Assembly: GCA_963575645.1 (NCBI GenBank)
Contig: OY754476.1
Location: 4,650,001-4,714,000 of the forward strand
Source of the DNA: Xanthostigma xanthostigma
Lineage: Eukaryota > Arthropoda > Insecta > Raphidioptera > Raphidiidae
Length of the DNA stretch: 64,000 bases
Direction: 5' to 3'
Position numbers and translations under genes: made by a program. The notes beneath the pieces were generated by a model. That model made no database searches and was not told where the DNA came from. It saw nothing but the letters and a program-made list of their open reading frames with translations. This document shows, one piece after another, positions 46,901 through 59,047 of this stretch (within the stretch, counting starts at the first letter, position 1; each line of letters opens with the position of its first letter).

Positions 46901-49900
46901 TAATCGATAATTCGAATGATCATTCGATTTATCATTCATAATCGATTATTCGAATGATCATTCGATTTATCATTCATAATCGATTATTCGAATGATCATT
47001 CGATTTATCATTCATAATCGATAATTCGAATGATCATTCGATTTATCATTCATAATCGATAATTCGAATGATCATTCGATTTATCATTCATAATCGATAA
47101 TTCGAATGATCATTCGATTTATCATTCATAATCGAAAATTCGAATGATCATTCGATTTATCATTCATAATCGATAATTCGAATGATCATTCGATTTATCA
47201 TTCATAATCGATAATTCGAATGATCATTCGATTTATCATTCATAATCGAAAATTCGAATGATCATTCGATTTATCATTCATAATCGATAATTCGAATGTT
47301 CATTCGATTTATCATTCATAATCGATTATTCGAATGATCATTCGATTTATCATTCATAATCGATAATTCGAATGATCATTCGATTTATCATTCATAATCG
47401 ATTATTCGAATGATCATTCGATTTATCATTCATAATCGATAATTCGAATGATCATTCTATTTATCATTCATAATCGATAATTCGAATGATCATTCGATTT
47501 ATCATTCATAATCGAAAATTCGAATGATCATTCGATTTATCATTCATAATCGATAATTCGAATGATCATTCGATTTATCATTCATAATCGATTATTCGAA
47601 TGATCATTCGATTTATCATTCATAATCGATAATTCGAATGATCATTCGATTTATCATTCATAATCGATTATTCGAATGATCATTCGATTTATCATTCATA
47701 ATCGATAATTCGAATGATCATTCGATTATAAAAACCGATTATGCCCAACACTAGTTTTAATGTTGTTCAAAAATAGGGAACAGCAATTCTGAGGTCAATT
47801 TTAAGAATTGTAAGAAAAATGTATTAACAAGCTGTTTGAAGAAAGACGAAACTGACATTGTTATGAAGTTTAATTTTTTTTATCTCGCTGTATAAAGTTT
47901 TTTAATTAAAATTTAAGAATGAAATACAATCTAGGTTTTAGACTATTAAAAACATTAACATATTTAATTGCTATGAACCTTGTTGGTTTTCTGCGTAGAG
48001 CTGACCAAATGTTGAAACCTATTCTTTCCTGTATACCAAACGGACAGTATTATTATCGAGTAATTTTTATTTCAAGTGCTTCCGACGTTGACGATGCGAT
48101 ACCTGCTGTTCGTGATGCTGAAGTAGCCCCGTTGCCAGAGATGTAATTATAAATGTTTCTTTTACTTTTTAGTTCATATTTAGTAGTAATATTTTTTAGT
48201 TTAATTATATATTTTTTTGTTTTCAATTTCTATTAGCTACGCTTAAGAAATAAACAAGTAGAATTCAATTTGTAAGCTCGCTGTGGTCGGACATATTTAG
48301 ACCTCGCCTCGATTGAGGTTATCCGATGAATAGAGCAGTTTTCAGATGAAAAACTGAAATTTTAATGTTATTTATGGATACATTCAAGTACATTGTTTTT
48401 TAAATTTTGCACGTCTAGTTTTCAAGTAATTAATTTTTAAAGTATGTGATTTTTAACACGACGCGAAGCGTATGTTAGAATAAAACTAAACCGAAGTGGC
48501 TCCGGGCAAAATTTTCAAATACTGATTATTTGCAAGTTCGACTATTTTAGGTAACGTAAAAATTATAATGAAAAAAGTTCACGTGTAGTTTTGAGGCAAT
48601 ATTACTTAAAATTTGTCGAAACAATTGTCAAATTATTTGTCAATCACATTTGAACTATATTTGTCTCTGTCAAACACATAATCATATATATTAATACGCT
48701 AAGGTTAAAGATGTTTGCCTCCCTTTTTATAAAAAACCTCATAATTTCTCCACATAAATTATATATCATTTTACAGATAATTGCTTGCTCTACTGACATC
48801 GGCAACTAAAAAATTTATTATTGCTTTTGTTTTTGTAAATTAATTAATTATTAAAATTACATTAAGACACAATACAGCAATGCTGCATGATGCCATCTGA
48901 CGGCTTAGCTCAACGCTTTTGCTACTTGCGCCTCTATATGACAATTTTAGTAAAATATTTCTTCGATCTGTCATCTGAGCTTCATATTGTAATACAACAA
49001 AAAGAAGAACGTTATAAGCAGTGTGCAAAATTAGAAACGAATTGAATACCTGCAATCATATTTAAAAAATAATTTTGTAAAGTGATAATTATTATATAGG
49101 TACTTATTTAGTGCGAATAATTCGCACAGATCACACTAGTAGCTAATATGTAGTCAAATTTTGTCAAATGTTTAATTATTATTTTCTTAAATGTTAAATT
49201 TCAATTGATTAAAGAGTTCTCGATAATATAGATCTGCTTAATTTTTAGTTCGTACAGTCCGGTTACCGTTCCAAATGATACGAGTAACGCTGCAGTGCTA
49301 GCAAAGTAAGTTTTATGCATATAAAAACATTTTTTTTTGTAATCGAGTAACTTTATTTATAATAATTTTTAATTGAAAATTATATTTTTAGTTGTAGCTC
49401 ATACCCGCAATTTCCGCCGTGCAACCCTAACTGTATACGTTGTGGACAGAGACTTAGGAACAGAAGTCTCAGAGCCATGAGAGGGTAATTATTTTTAAAA
49501 TTCGTGCGATCATTTATAACTACAGAAAATTTAAATAGATAGATAGATTTATTAACAGCTAAAAACATTATTATAAACGTATGAGCTTATGTCATAAAAA
49601 AATAATTATCAAAATCGGACTACTCTGTAAAAAGTTATGTGTGGTCATACATAAATAAAAAAAAAAATATACGCGTCGAATTGAGAACCTCCTCCGTTTT
49701 TGTTTTTCGTCGGTTAAAAATAAAATACATATTATATAAAATGTTTAAACAAACAATTTATTGCACAAAGAATTCTCCAACAGCTTTCTTTTAATACGAT
49801 TTTTAAAAACATTTCCCGGTAACTCTCTTATATCTGTAGGTAAAGCATTATACATTTTAAGTGCCACGTAATCTGGGGCCGTTTGCGAGAGTTTTATTAA

Positions 49901-52900
49901 AATCGATTCAGTGTTTTCTGAGATTAACCCCCTCCAGAAATTGTCAATATATAGGCAATAGTTGCAAGTACATAACCGCCGTCTATGTGCAAGCGGCTTT
50001 TGTAGACTGATTTTTTAATTGTTTTATTTATTTTAGAAATCCAAGGCATAATCCCGGGCCTTATCAGGACAGACGACCAATAAGAGCGGCACCGTGAGTT
50101 GAATTTTTAAAACAATTTTTTCTTTATCAGTAAATTTAAGTATGAGCACGTTTCCAATTTTATTAATAACACTAGAGCTATTGTACGCTACGATTGCTAT
50201 ATTTGAAAAATTAATTTTTTAGAATACTCTCACCGTCAGGCGCGGTCCAAAGGGGGGGGGGGGTCACAGGGGACATCCCCCCCCCAAAATCTAAGGTCAA
50301 ATTGAAAAATCTCAAAAATTTGCCAAATAATATAAGGAAATTTTTAGCTATCCCCTAACAGCGATAAATTTATAGTTTGCTGACATCTAGCGGTGTTTTT
50401 ATTAACTACTATTTTTTATTAGTGTAGTGAGTGGCCCCCTCCAAAATTTCAGGCTGCGACCGCGCCTGCTCACAGTCAGGCTAAACGAGCCCGGAATCTT
50501 GCAAAAAGATTCCGAGCTCGTATCCCGACGGTGACGGTGTTTGAAAAAAATAAACTCTTCTGTTGTAGCGATGTAACAATGGGCGTTTCTTAACAATCGT
50601 AGCAGACAATAGCTAAATCCAGTGTTATTTTTTGATGTTTGGGTGAAATTTTAATATTTATTATTTGTATAGAGTTTACGCTCCTCACCAAACGTTGTGG
50701 ATGAGTCAGTACGCTGACTTAGAACGACGACGCCTAGCGTTTGCAAATCAGAACAATCCTCCACAAGCTACAGGTAACAGCTTATATTAATTGAATTGCT
50801 GGCACGCGTAACGTAAGTAAACTGTATTGCGAGATTCGAGTGTCCAAAAATCACTGACTGTCATAAATCGTCATAAAGACGAGGGCAACCTATAACCCGC
50901 GGGGCACCGAGTAATCCATTTGATGCTTTCAACTCATTCACTTCTTGAGTTTCGCAAATGAAATATAATTCTATCTAATATACAGTATGTAAACACGTAA
51001 GGTGCACATAGGGAAATAAACATTGGGAAAAAATGACTGGATCAGAGTGAGCCTTGAAATCTTGCTTTTCAATTTGACAGATAATATTCTTTTGCAAAAT
51101 GAATGTGTATACTACCGAAGAAAATATTTAAATGATTACAGCATAATCGGACTTTTTTTTATTAATGGAACATTAAATTCCCAAAAATACTTAAATATGG
51201 TGCGAAATCAAATATCTCCGTTTATTCGTGTTCGACCTAAAGACATTGGGTCACTGATTTACCAACGCGCATACGTCATACCAGTCAGACAATTTTTGAA
51301 TGAAACAAATGGAGTTGTTTTTTTGTTTTATTTTTGTACAAAAAAATTAAAATAATGATTTATAAGAGCTTTTTATTATTAAAAAAGCCAAGTAAAATAA
51401 AAATAAATCAATATAAAATAGAAATCCTCAAGATTACCACGATAATTCAATAGAAATAACAATTAATGCAGTCATGGCTAACTCTGATCCAAGTATTTTT
51501 TCCCAATGCTAATTTCCCTATGTGCACCTTACGCGTTTACATACTATATAAAAACATACGTTCGTTTGTCTATCGTCAGTCCTATGCCTTCCTAACTTTG
51601 GTGAGTTGTGCGCGTGTCCGCAAAGGTTTCTATGTCTCAAAAAAAAAATCAAAGTATATAACCAAAGTGTCGTCGTCGCCGAACGGAACGCAGCCCCGTA
51701 AGGTAAGGCTAAAATACAGTGAAGCCAAAGGCTCTGCTACCGTGTTTCATCTCGATCGCTTGGCGTCTAGTAATATATAAAAAACATTTTTTGCTCGACG
51801 GGCAGAAAGCGTCAACTTTCGTCCCGCTGCGCTAAACGAAGTTGCCTCTTCCTGCCTACGTCGAGCAAAAAAATAGTATACACACCACGGGAAGTAAAGT
51901 AAGAAAGCCTAAGATCACATCTTTGTGTTATATGTGATCTCAGACATTTCTTACTTTACTTCCCTAGATGTGTAATATACTATTTAAAACGTTCACGTAA
52001 AACAAACACTTTAAGGAGGTTGATCTGTTACAGTCCCAATCAAAAGTAAGTCGAATTGTAAATGGGAACTTTTATAGTTTCTAAGTCGATGATACCAATA
52101 AATTATTGTCATAAAGGCATAAATAAATATTTTTTTTTAATATTAATTAATTATTTCAGTACTTTATAAATAATGGACTAACTTTTGTATTTTTTGTACA
52201 AAGTTAGGTTAAAAAAAATAAATTTATGTAAATATCTGTATTTTACATATTTTTTGCAGTAAATAATTGAAAAAAGAAATTAGAAGTAATAAAAATTTTA
52301 ATTAAATCATTAAAAAGATGAAAATTCAATTAAAATTTTTAAATCTGTCAAGAATAAAAGTCCATAATCGAAAAGTGCTAAGGTTTAATAATTTTTTTTA
52401 TTGATTAAAAGTCTCCTAATGAAATTGGAAAAAATATTAAAATATGCGTAAGACATCGATGCTTTACATAGATAGTTTTCGGAACTGCTGACATTATTTG
52501 GTTATTTGCAAAAAAATAAAATGAACAGTTTGCATGCTAGCTTGACATATTTTCCATAAGACTACATGTAAAAGTTTTTTTTTAATTTTTAACTTTATAA
52601 ATCTCCTAAGGATTTTGGATTTTTTACAGAAAATTTTGTCATAAAAAAATCTATTAAAAAAACTTTATTTCAAATTTTTTTCATTATCTTCGTAAAACGG
52701 CTCAACCTCCTTAAGAAAACAGAAGTAACAAGATTAACATTTTTTAAATCACAATCTAAAGTCATTGTCGAGCTAGATTTTCTGACCAGCATCAATTTAC
52801 AAACAATTATGTTATTTTTTTAGCACTTGTCCAGGAACAGCAGGCACAAAGCAGTACCGATCCGGAACAAGTATCGGAGATTTTGGAAATCGAACGTCCA

Positions 52901-54929
52901 GTCGAAAGTATTGTTGACCCCGAAATACCAGATGTGGTCGAACCGGCAGCTGCGGCGCCTAGAGAACTGGAAAGACCCCGCCAACATGCGTTGGCGTGCA
53001 ACATTCCCCAGCGTCACTATGTCGCTTTCGAAAATTTGGTCACAGCAATTGTGCGTTCGTCGTGTGATGATTTGTAAGTATATACGTTTTTAATTCTCAC
53101 TTGAAATATTTTGTGAAATGTCAATTTATTGAATATAATTTTTTTCTAGACCAATGGATAATGTCGCAATTCAAAGCACCATCGATTATGTAAGTTTTCA
53201 TTATTTTTTTTACAAACGTTTTACAATTCGGATATAAAATTTAAATTATAATTTAACCTCAATGGTTCGATTCAACTTTCATACTGTCCCCAGTACATAT
53301 TAATATGTACATGATAGATCTTAAGGAGGTTGAGCCGTTTTACGAAGATAATGAAAAAAATCTGAAATAAAGTTTGTAACAAAATTTTCTGTAAAAAATC
53401 CAAAATCATTAGGAGATTTATAAAGTCAAAATTAAAAAAAAAACTTTTACATGTAGTCTTACGGAAAATATGTCAACCTAGCATGCAAACGGTACATTTT
53501 AATTTTTTGCAAATAACCAAATAATGTCAGCAGTTCCGAAAACTAACTATGTAAAGCATTGATGTTTTAATATTTTTTCCAATTTAATTAAGAGACTTTT
53601 AATCAATAAAAAAAAATTATTAAACCTTAGCACTTTTCAATTATGAACTTTTATTCTTGACAATTTTAACTGAATTTTCAATTTTTTAATGATTTAATTT
53701 TAATTTTTATTATTTCTAATTTCTTTTTTAAATTATTTACTGCAAATAATATGTAAAATACAAATATTTACATAAATTTATTTTTTCTGACCTAACTTTG
53801 TACAAATTAAGTAAAATACTGAAATAATTAATAATATTAAAAAAAATTATTTTTTATGACAATAATTTATTGGTATCATCGACTTACATCCTTTTGTAAA
53901 AATTTATTATAGAAAAGTTCCAATTTAGAATTCGACTTACTTTTGATTGGGACTGTACCGGATCAACCTCCTTAATTTCTCGTTTTTAGTAAAACTGATC
54001 ATTCAAGATGTTTAAATTATAACTAGTGATGTGCCGGATATCCGTATCGGCGGATATCCGAGGGAGAAGAAAGATTCGTATCCGTTAGATCTTTTACCTT
54101 ATTAATTTTCAATTCATAGATGAAATTTTACATATATAGGTGATTAGGTAATAATGAAAACCTGTTAAATTCCATTCAGATTATTTTTTATTTTTTTAAA
54201 TCGTATTTGGCACCTTTATATTGCAAACATTTATCGTAGTGAGTACCATACTAATAGTACATAACTCAAAGGTACTAAATCAACTATCTTTATAATGAGA
54301 TATTGCACATTGATCTTTGGAAAGAGACAATCTGTTATGAGAGTTAACTCTTAAAGAGGTCAATAACTTTTTCCCATAACAGTTAGTCTCTTTCCAAAGG
54401 TCGATGTGCAATATTTACCGCCGCGTACTCTAAGAAAGTTAAGATCCGTATCCGCGGATCTTGAAACCAAAAATCCGTATTCAGATCCGTATCCGCGAAT
54501 ATACATTTTTGACGATCCGGCACATCACTAATTATAATTATATGATCAGGGTAGACATATAGTGGACACACTTGTTATTTCATATTTCATCGTATCTTTT
54601 AGGCATGGGCAGCGATGGAGAACAGCTTCAGGCATGCCGTTGCGCCATCAATTCCGGAGGAGAACATACACATTTTCCGCGGTGCGACGATGAATATGAT
54701 AAGGTCGTACACGACAATTCATACTTATACCTCTCCAGACAATCTCGATAAATGCATGATATGCATAAATTTTATAAAGAACAGAGATGAAGTTCGCAGA
54801 TTACCCTGCCGTCATTTTTTCCATCAATTTTGCATTGATCAGTGGCTCATCGTTTACTGCATATGTCCGATATGCCGTCGAGATATCCGACCAAGTTTAC
54901 ATGAGTTGCTGAACGCCACAAACAAGTGA
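40941..54929 (+). CDS. RING-H2 E3 ubiquitin ligase, Arkadia/RNF111-like
   Basis: Exons: 40941-41191 (possibly split, see findings), 48077-48142, 49249-49305, 49392-49484, 50037-50093, 50673-50773, 52824-53073, 53150-53189 and 54603-54929. All phases agree; 1242 nt, 413 aa plus TGA. The N terminus is acidic (SSDDDVEIVSIL, SSDDDRDDDQEPT). The middle has a cysteine cluster (PPCNPNCIRCGQRLR) and APHQTLW. Residues 356-396 form C-X2-C-X14-C-X-H-X2-H-X2-C-X10-C-X2-C, the RING-H2 pattern, preceded by GATMNMIRSYTTIHTY as in Arkadia. The block DEVRRLPCRHFFHQFCIDQW is close to Arkadia's DVRRLPC.H.FH..C.DQWL. Arkadia ligases target negative regulators of TGF-beta/SMAD signalling; the same role here is inference. 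No membrane segment. Intron 1 is 6.9 kb and contains the satellite-bearing transposon. Confidence 0.88.
41584..47753. mobile_element. hAT-like element containing a 5.5-kb satellite array
   Basis: The left end TAGTGTTGGGCGATTATG and right end ...ACCGATTATGCCCAACACTA form an inverted repeat (TAGTGTTGGGC). A perfect 8-bp duplication GTTTTAAT lies at 41576-41583 and 47754-47761. The left 600 bp is non-repetitive apart from a diverged duplication of about 130 bp (41647-41760 against 41843-41982). The rest is the tandem array. No transposase frame is seen, so it is non-autonomous. It lies in intron 1 of the RING gene. Confidence 0.88.
42222..47727. repeat. 38-bp satellite array (about 145 copies)
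   Basis: The monomer consists of cattcataatcgataattcg followed by aatgatcattcgatttat (38 bp). It contains the perfect 14-bp palindrome CGAATGATCATTCG. Most variation is at one site in three states (ATCGATAATT, ATCGATTATT, ATCGAAAATT), with rare changes (aatcaata, gaatgttc, cattctat, tttatgatt) and one monomer shortened at 42650. Copies are otherwise almost identical. There are no unique spacers, so it is not a CRISPR array. Confidence 0.97.
48686..49140. repeat. Interspersed repeat, copy related to 11005-11830
   Basis: Shares tatattaatacgctaaggtt through ...gcgaataattcgcacaga with 11330-11810. It lies in RING-gene intron 2. Confidence 0.65.
49745..49925 (-). mobile_element. LINE ORF2 C-terminal remnant
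   Basis: The minus strand reads KLSQTAPDYVALKMYNALP, then TDIRELPGNVFKNRIKRKLL, ending in TAA. This resembles the conserved C-terminal end of insect non-LTR retrotransposon ORF2 (..AL..YN.LP..I..LP...FK..LK..L). 5'-truncated; in RING-gene intron 4. Confidence 0.65.
50237..50468. mobile_element. CAGGCGCGG hAT-like MITE
   Basis: Ends CAGGCGCGGTC / GACCGCGCCTG with flanks CTCACCGT and CTCACAGT (7 of 8 identical). It contains a run of 12 G. It lies in RING-gene intron 5. Confidence 0.75.
50983..51546 (+). mobile_element. mariner-like deletion derivative, copy 3
   Basis: Same family as 3398 and 19474, TA-flanked. The frame 51023-51355 retains GTLNSQKYLNMV and VRQFLNET. It lies in RING-gene intron 6. 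Confidence 0.75.
52015..52710 (+). mobile_element. TTAA-flanked GGAGGTTGA element, left copy
   Basis: Ends GGAGGTTGATCTG / ...GCTCAACCTCC, TTAA on both sides (52011-52014 and 52711-52714), suggesting piggyBac-type mobilisation. Non-coding. It is the inverted partner of 53335-53971 across exons 7 and 8. Confidence 0.8.
53335..53971 (-). mobile_element. TTAA-flanked GGAGGTTGA element, right copy (inverted)
   Basis: The reverse complement of 52015-52710 with scattered differences and small gaps, TTAA on both sides (53331-53334 and 53972-53975). It lies in the last intron of the RING gene. Confidence 0.8.
54024..54530 (-). mobile_element. TAGTGATG hAT-like MITE, copy 5
   Basis: Ends TAGTGATGTGCCGGAT / ATCCGGCACATCACTA. 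The flanks ATTATAAC and ATTATAAT match at 7 of 8. It is in the last intron, 72 bp before the RING exon. Confidence 0.88.
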
Positions 54930-55281
54930 GCTATTGCATAAAATGTGTTTTGCTTTTATTTTTTTCGTTTATATAATTTTTGTAAAAGTGTCGTTTCAAG
55001 TCTTCTTGGTTTCTGGGTTCGTAGGCCGCCGTCCGTTGGTATTTCTACTCGGCGTTTAACATTAGAGTATGAAATTTCGATGAATTAGATGATAGTTAAA
55101 CGAAAAAAAATTATATGGCTTAAAAAAGTTTGCTTTCGTATCCAGGAGAACGTTTAAACAATATTTTCAAAAACTTGTGATTTTTACTTTAATTTTATAA
55201 AAAAAACGATACAAATATAAATGTACATTGTTTTTATTAATTTTAACTATCAAATTAGCTTACAAAAAAGTGGAAAATAAT

Positions 55282-55515
55282 TCAAAAATGCACAGTATTA
55301 CTTTTTATTTTATGCTCGTAAGTCCTTTCTCTCAATAAACCCCAAATATAGTCTCCCATCATATTTTCATTGTATTGGCCTTGATAACGTTGTTCGAAGT
55401 TCATATCTTGATGGAAACGTTCTCCTTGCTCTTCGGAATACACTCCCATGTTATTTTTAAATTTATATAAATGAGCATGTAGCATATGTACTTTTAAAGA
55501 CATCCTGCAACCCAT
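55282..55515 (-). pseudogene. Fragment of a dispersed repeat-encoded protein
   Basis: The frame contains EEQGERFHQDM and QRYQGQYNENMMGDYIW. I recall this GERFHQD...ERYQG...M.DYCW pattern from multi-copy insect and cnidarian proteins of unknown, probably transposon, origin. It is short, has no partner exons, and sits 350 bp past the RING gene. Confidence 0.5.
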
Positions 55516-56602
55516 GGCTTTAAAATTAATTGAAATTCCTATAAAAATTCGACAATAAGTATAATTACGACAGTTATTACAAAAGCAAACTTTAAATAGA
55601 AAGAAGGTATTTTTTTATCGTTTTTGTGGCTAATTAACCAGAAAATCATAAAATAAACTTTAGGATAAGGAATGAAAATTTTTTTGTAGAGCTGTGATAT
55701 ATTATCGATGCGGCAGCGGGCGAATTGTCCTTTTCGGGTGGCTCGCAGGCAAGTGTGTCGACGACTGCCGTTCGTAACGCTCTCTGCTCGGCCGTAGTTT
55801 GCTCTTCTGTGATCGGTCGTTCCACCGCAGCGGGTCGGCACGGCTCAGTGCCGGTATCCCGGTTTTACTGAGATTCAAGCCTTCTTTTTTCGGTTGGAAT
55901 TACGCGCGCATAGAAGAAGGGGTAACAGCAGTCCCGTGAGCCGCCTAGAAGGACACTTTGCTCGCTGCCACATCGCCTTCGATAATGACTAGCGCAATTG
56001 TAGACGAAATGTCAGGTAAAAATGCCAACGGATCACCGTCTACAAGCCCGGAAACCATGAAGATTTAGAATGTCATAAAGGTTATAATTTTTTCAAGTTT
56101 TTTCAAGTTTCAAATTATTTATTATTATAATTGTTTGTTTTTTAAAATTTTAATTTGTTGATACAGAATATGTTCAAAAAGAAAACACGCTTTGTTTGCT
56201 GCATTGCAAAATTGAAAAAAAGTTTCCGTGAACACATCAAAAAAAATATAGCCTGACCGAAATTCATGACCGGTTGTCATTTTAAACAAACTGCAGAATA
56301 ATTTTTTTTTTTATGGCCTAACTCTTGTTATTGGCCAGTTGCCGATATCTTGACCTTATTCTGTTGTTGTCTGTTATAATGCAGAATAATTAAATACGTA
56401 TTTAATGCGTTAAAGCCCCAAACCATTTTTTTTTCTTTTAATTGAGATGTGGCCTTAAGTCTTAATATAGTAAGGAAAGTTGCTTTGCAGTGTATTTTAT
56501 GTAATTTTTAATATGATAAAATGAAGTAAGCTTCAGTTATAGATAAATAAATCTTAAGCTAAATGATTAATACCAAAGAAGAATTTATGTAATAATTTTA
56601 TA

Positions 56603-57447
56603 CAGATTGTATCAAATCAAAACGGTCCATAGAACATTCTGTATGTAAGACAGAGACGATATATAAAGCAGTAAGTAAGAATGAGATAAATGATCGCTAA
56701 TAGTTACTGTGGTTACGTAAATAAATAATTACGTACACTGTAAATCTTTTTACTAATTTATCAATTAAAACAACTAAACTGTAATATTAATTCGTATTAG
56801 ACTTATATCTGGTACAAAAGTTTTAACAATACTTTTAATAATTTATTAAATGTTCAAAAAGACCTCCACGTTCTGCCAAACAATATCCTAATCGATTATA
56901 AATATTTTCCCTCACATTGGCTGACATCTCATGGTCAAAGGACTGACATGCATTGGAAATCTGTATTTTCAATTCGTTCAAATTATTAGCTCTATTTTCT
57001 TGAAAGCCATACATTTTGGATTTCACAAATCCCCATAAAAAAATTTTTTTTCGGAGATAGGCAACCATTTGATTCAAATTCTCGTATGACACTGCAAATT
57101 GTTATTTTAGACGGAGACAGTCTGTTTTCAAAGGCAGCTACAAATAAATTTATTATGTCGGCGGTTGAATTACCACCATAAAACCATTTAATTATTTGGA
57201 TTTTTTCCCAAACAGTATAAATAGCCATTTTATCAATAATTTCACTAGTGAATACTGACATATTTTGATAAAATTGTGATTTTTACTGTAGAAAACAAAG
57301 ACGATACTATCAGATTGTATAACCACAGTAACTAGCTATTAGCGATCATTTATCTCATTCTTACTTACTGCTTGAGTGCTTTATATAATATCGTCTCTGT
57401 CTTACACACAGAATGTTCTATGGAGCGTTTTGATTTGATACAATCTG
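56603..57447 (-). mobile_element. mariner-like element with long inverted ends, internally deleted
   Basis: Ends CAGATTGTATCAAATCAAAA / ...GATACAATCTG with TA on both sides; the inverted arms run about 115 bp. The minus strand keeps an N-terminal piece (AIYTVWEKIQIIKWFYGGNS, ending 57261) and a C-terminal piece (FFLWGFVKSK-like, ...RLGYCLAERGGLFEHL, stop at 56835). The DDE core is missing between them. Confidence 0.75.
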
Positions 57448-58485
57448 TATATACATTGAGGGGGTATAGCGCAGTGGCAACCGCAACAAAAGCTTTTTAC
57501 CGCTCTGATAAAATGCATCCTGAAACTACGCCACTGCGAAATACCTTAAGTAAAAAATTATAAATATGAATCTATAATGATAATGATATCTAGTAATAAG
57601 ACTGATAAATGCCTTCACCGAGTGGAGTGGTGATTTTTTATTCTTTAACTATTTAAAAATTGATTAGTATAGATTATACTTATTATTGAATGGAAAAAGA
57701 ATTAAGTTTTCATTTTTAAAACATACAAATTTTGTAAGTTTTCGTGCGAGTGTGTTCGCAATTCTGTTAATATCACTAGATAATTGCTATTGTTTGCTAC
57801 AATTGCTAAGAAACACCCATTGTTGCATCGCCATGTTTTCACCAATGAACGTTTCCGCTCTTAACGAAACAGAAAAATAGTCTGCTACTTCGGAACTGAA
57901 GTAGGAAAGTGGAAAGATATCTCGACGGTGCCAGTGGTTTAATATAGCGATTAACAATGGGTGTTTCTTAGCAATTGTAGCAAACAATAACTATATCTCG
58001 TGTATAATAATATATCAAACTAGTGTTTGAAATTTTTATAAATATTTAATAGTTTATATTCCACTTAATTTTTCACCCGACTGTGCCAGTAGTAGGGTAA
58101 CGTTTTTTTGTGGATATTTTTTTTTTTGCCAGTGCTAAAGCTGAATATAAAATGTCAGCTTGAAGTCGGTACTTTATTATTGTTAGCGATTTTCTCCAAA
58201 AAAGTTGTTTTGAAGTAATTTAAAAAAAATGGAAACTTTTACATACTACTTAGTTAGATTGTTTTATTTGCTGAGGTCCATAGCTGCAGTAGATGGAAAT
58301 TGGAATACTGAACTTTTTTCAAACTAAGATAAGTATTAGGAAAATTTTAAATAAACAATCCAAAATAAATACAATACTTAGTTTATTTTATCGGTTACGA
58401 CTGATTTGAGTTACAATACAATACTTACAGTTTATTTTTTTTTTTTATTTTTGTATGTTGGCCTGACTCATGTCATTGGCCAGTA

Positions 58486-59047
58486 CATAGATGTATATTT
58501 AATAGATTGCGGTAGCACCTCCTGTACCTTTTAGAAGTACGTGGAAAACGCCGTAAAAAGCGCGCGAGATTCAAAAATATTAATTATTTTATAATATGAT
58601 TTTATCGAGAAAAACGACAAAACTCACAGTAAACAGTGATATTTCGCTCCAAAACCTATTTTTATACTGAAACGTTTCAAAAATTACAAAATTGAGCATA
58701 AATATAATGTAAAAGCTTAGAATATTTTACATTGTCAATTTGGCATCAAGGTTGGCAAGCATTGATGCCAATCTGACAATGTAAAATGTTCTAAGCTTTT
58801 ATATTATATTTATGCTCAGTTTTGTAATTTTTGAAACGTTTCAATATAAAAATAGGTTTTGGAGCGAAATATCACTGTTTATTGCGAGTTTTATTGTTTT
58901 TCCATTAACATCATATTATAGAATATTGAATCTTTTTGAATCCCGCGCGCTTTTTACGGCGTTTTCCACGTACAAAATGGCTTCTAATTGGAACCATTCC
59001 GCACCATTCAAAGATAGGCATCCACTATCTATTAATATATATCTATG
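58486..59047. mobile_element. CATAGAT foldback element, copy 3
   Basis: Begins CATAGATGTATATTTAATAG and ends ...ATATATATCTATG, with a perfect duplication GGCCAGTA (58478-58485 and 59048-59055). Nearly full-length compared with copy 1. Confidence 0.9.

Noticed and set aside
42222..47727. Regular 38-bp repeats as a CRISPR array
   Set aside because: Monomers abut with no unique spacers, there are no cas genes, and the locus is in a spliced eukaryotic gene.
50165..50625. tRNA-like sequence near 'gagctcgtatcccgacggtg'
   Set aside because: It resembles a tRNA T-arm stretch, but no acceptor stem or anticodon arm can be folded around it; related foldbacks occur at 35.9 and 57.8 kb.
51780..51985. 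Pair of hairpins as a structured RNA gene
   Set aside because: Hairpins are clear (gctcgacgggcag / ctgcctacgtcgagc; agtaaagtaagaaa pairs), but they lie in an intron among MITEs and look like short foldback repeats; no RNA family recognised.
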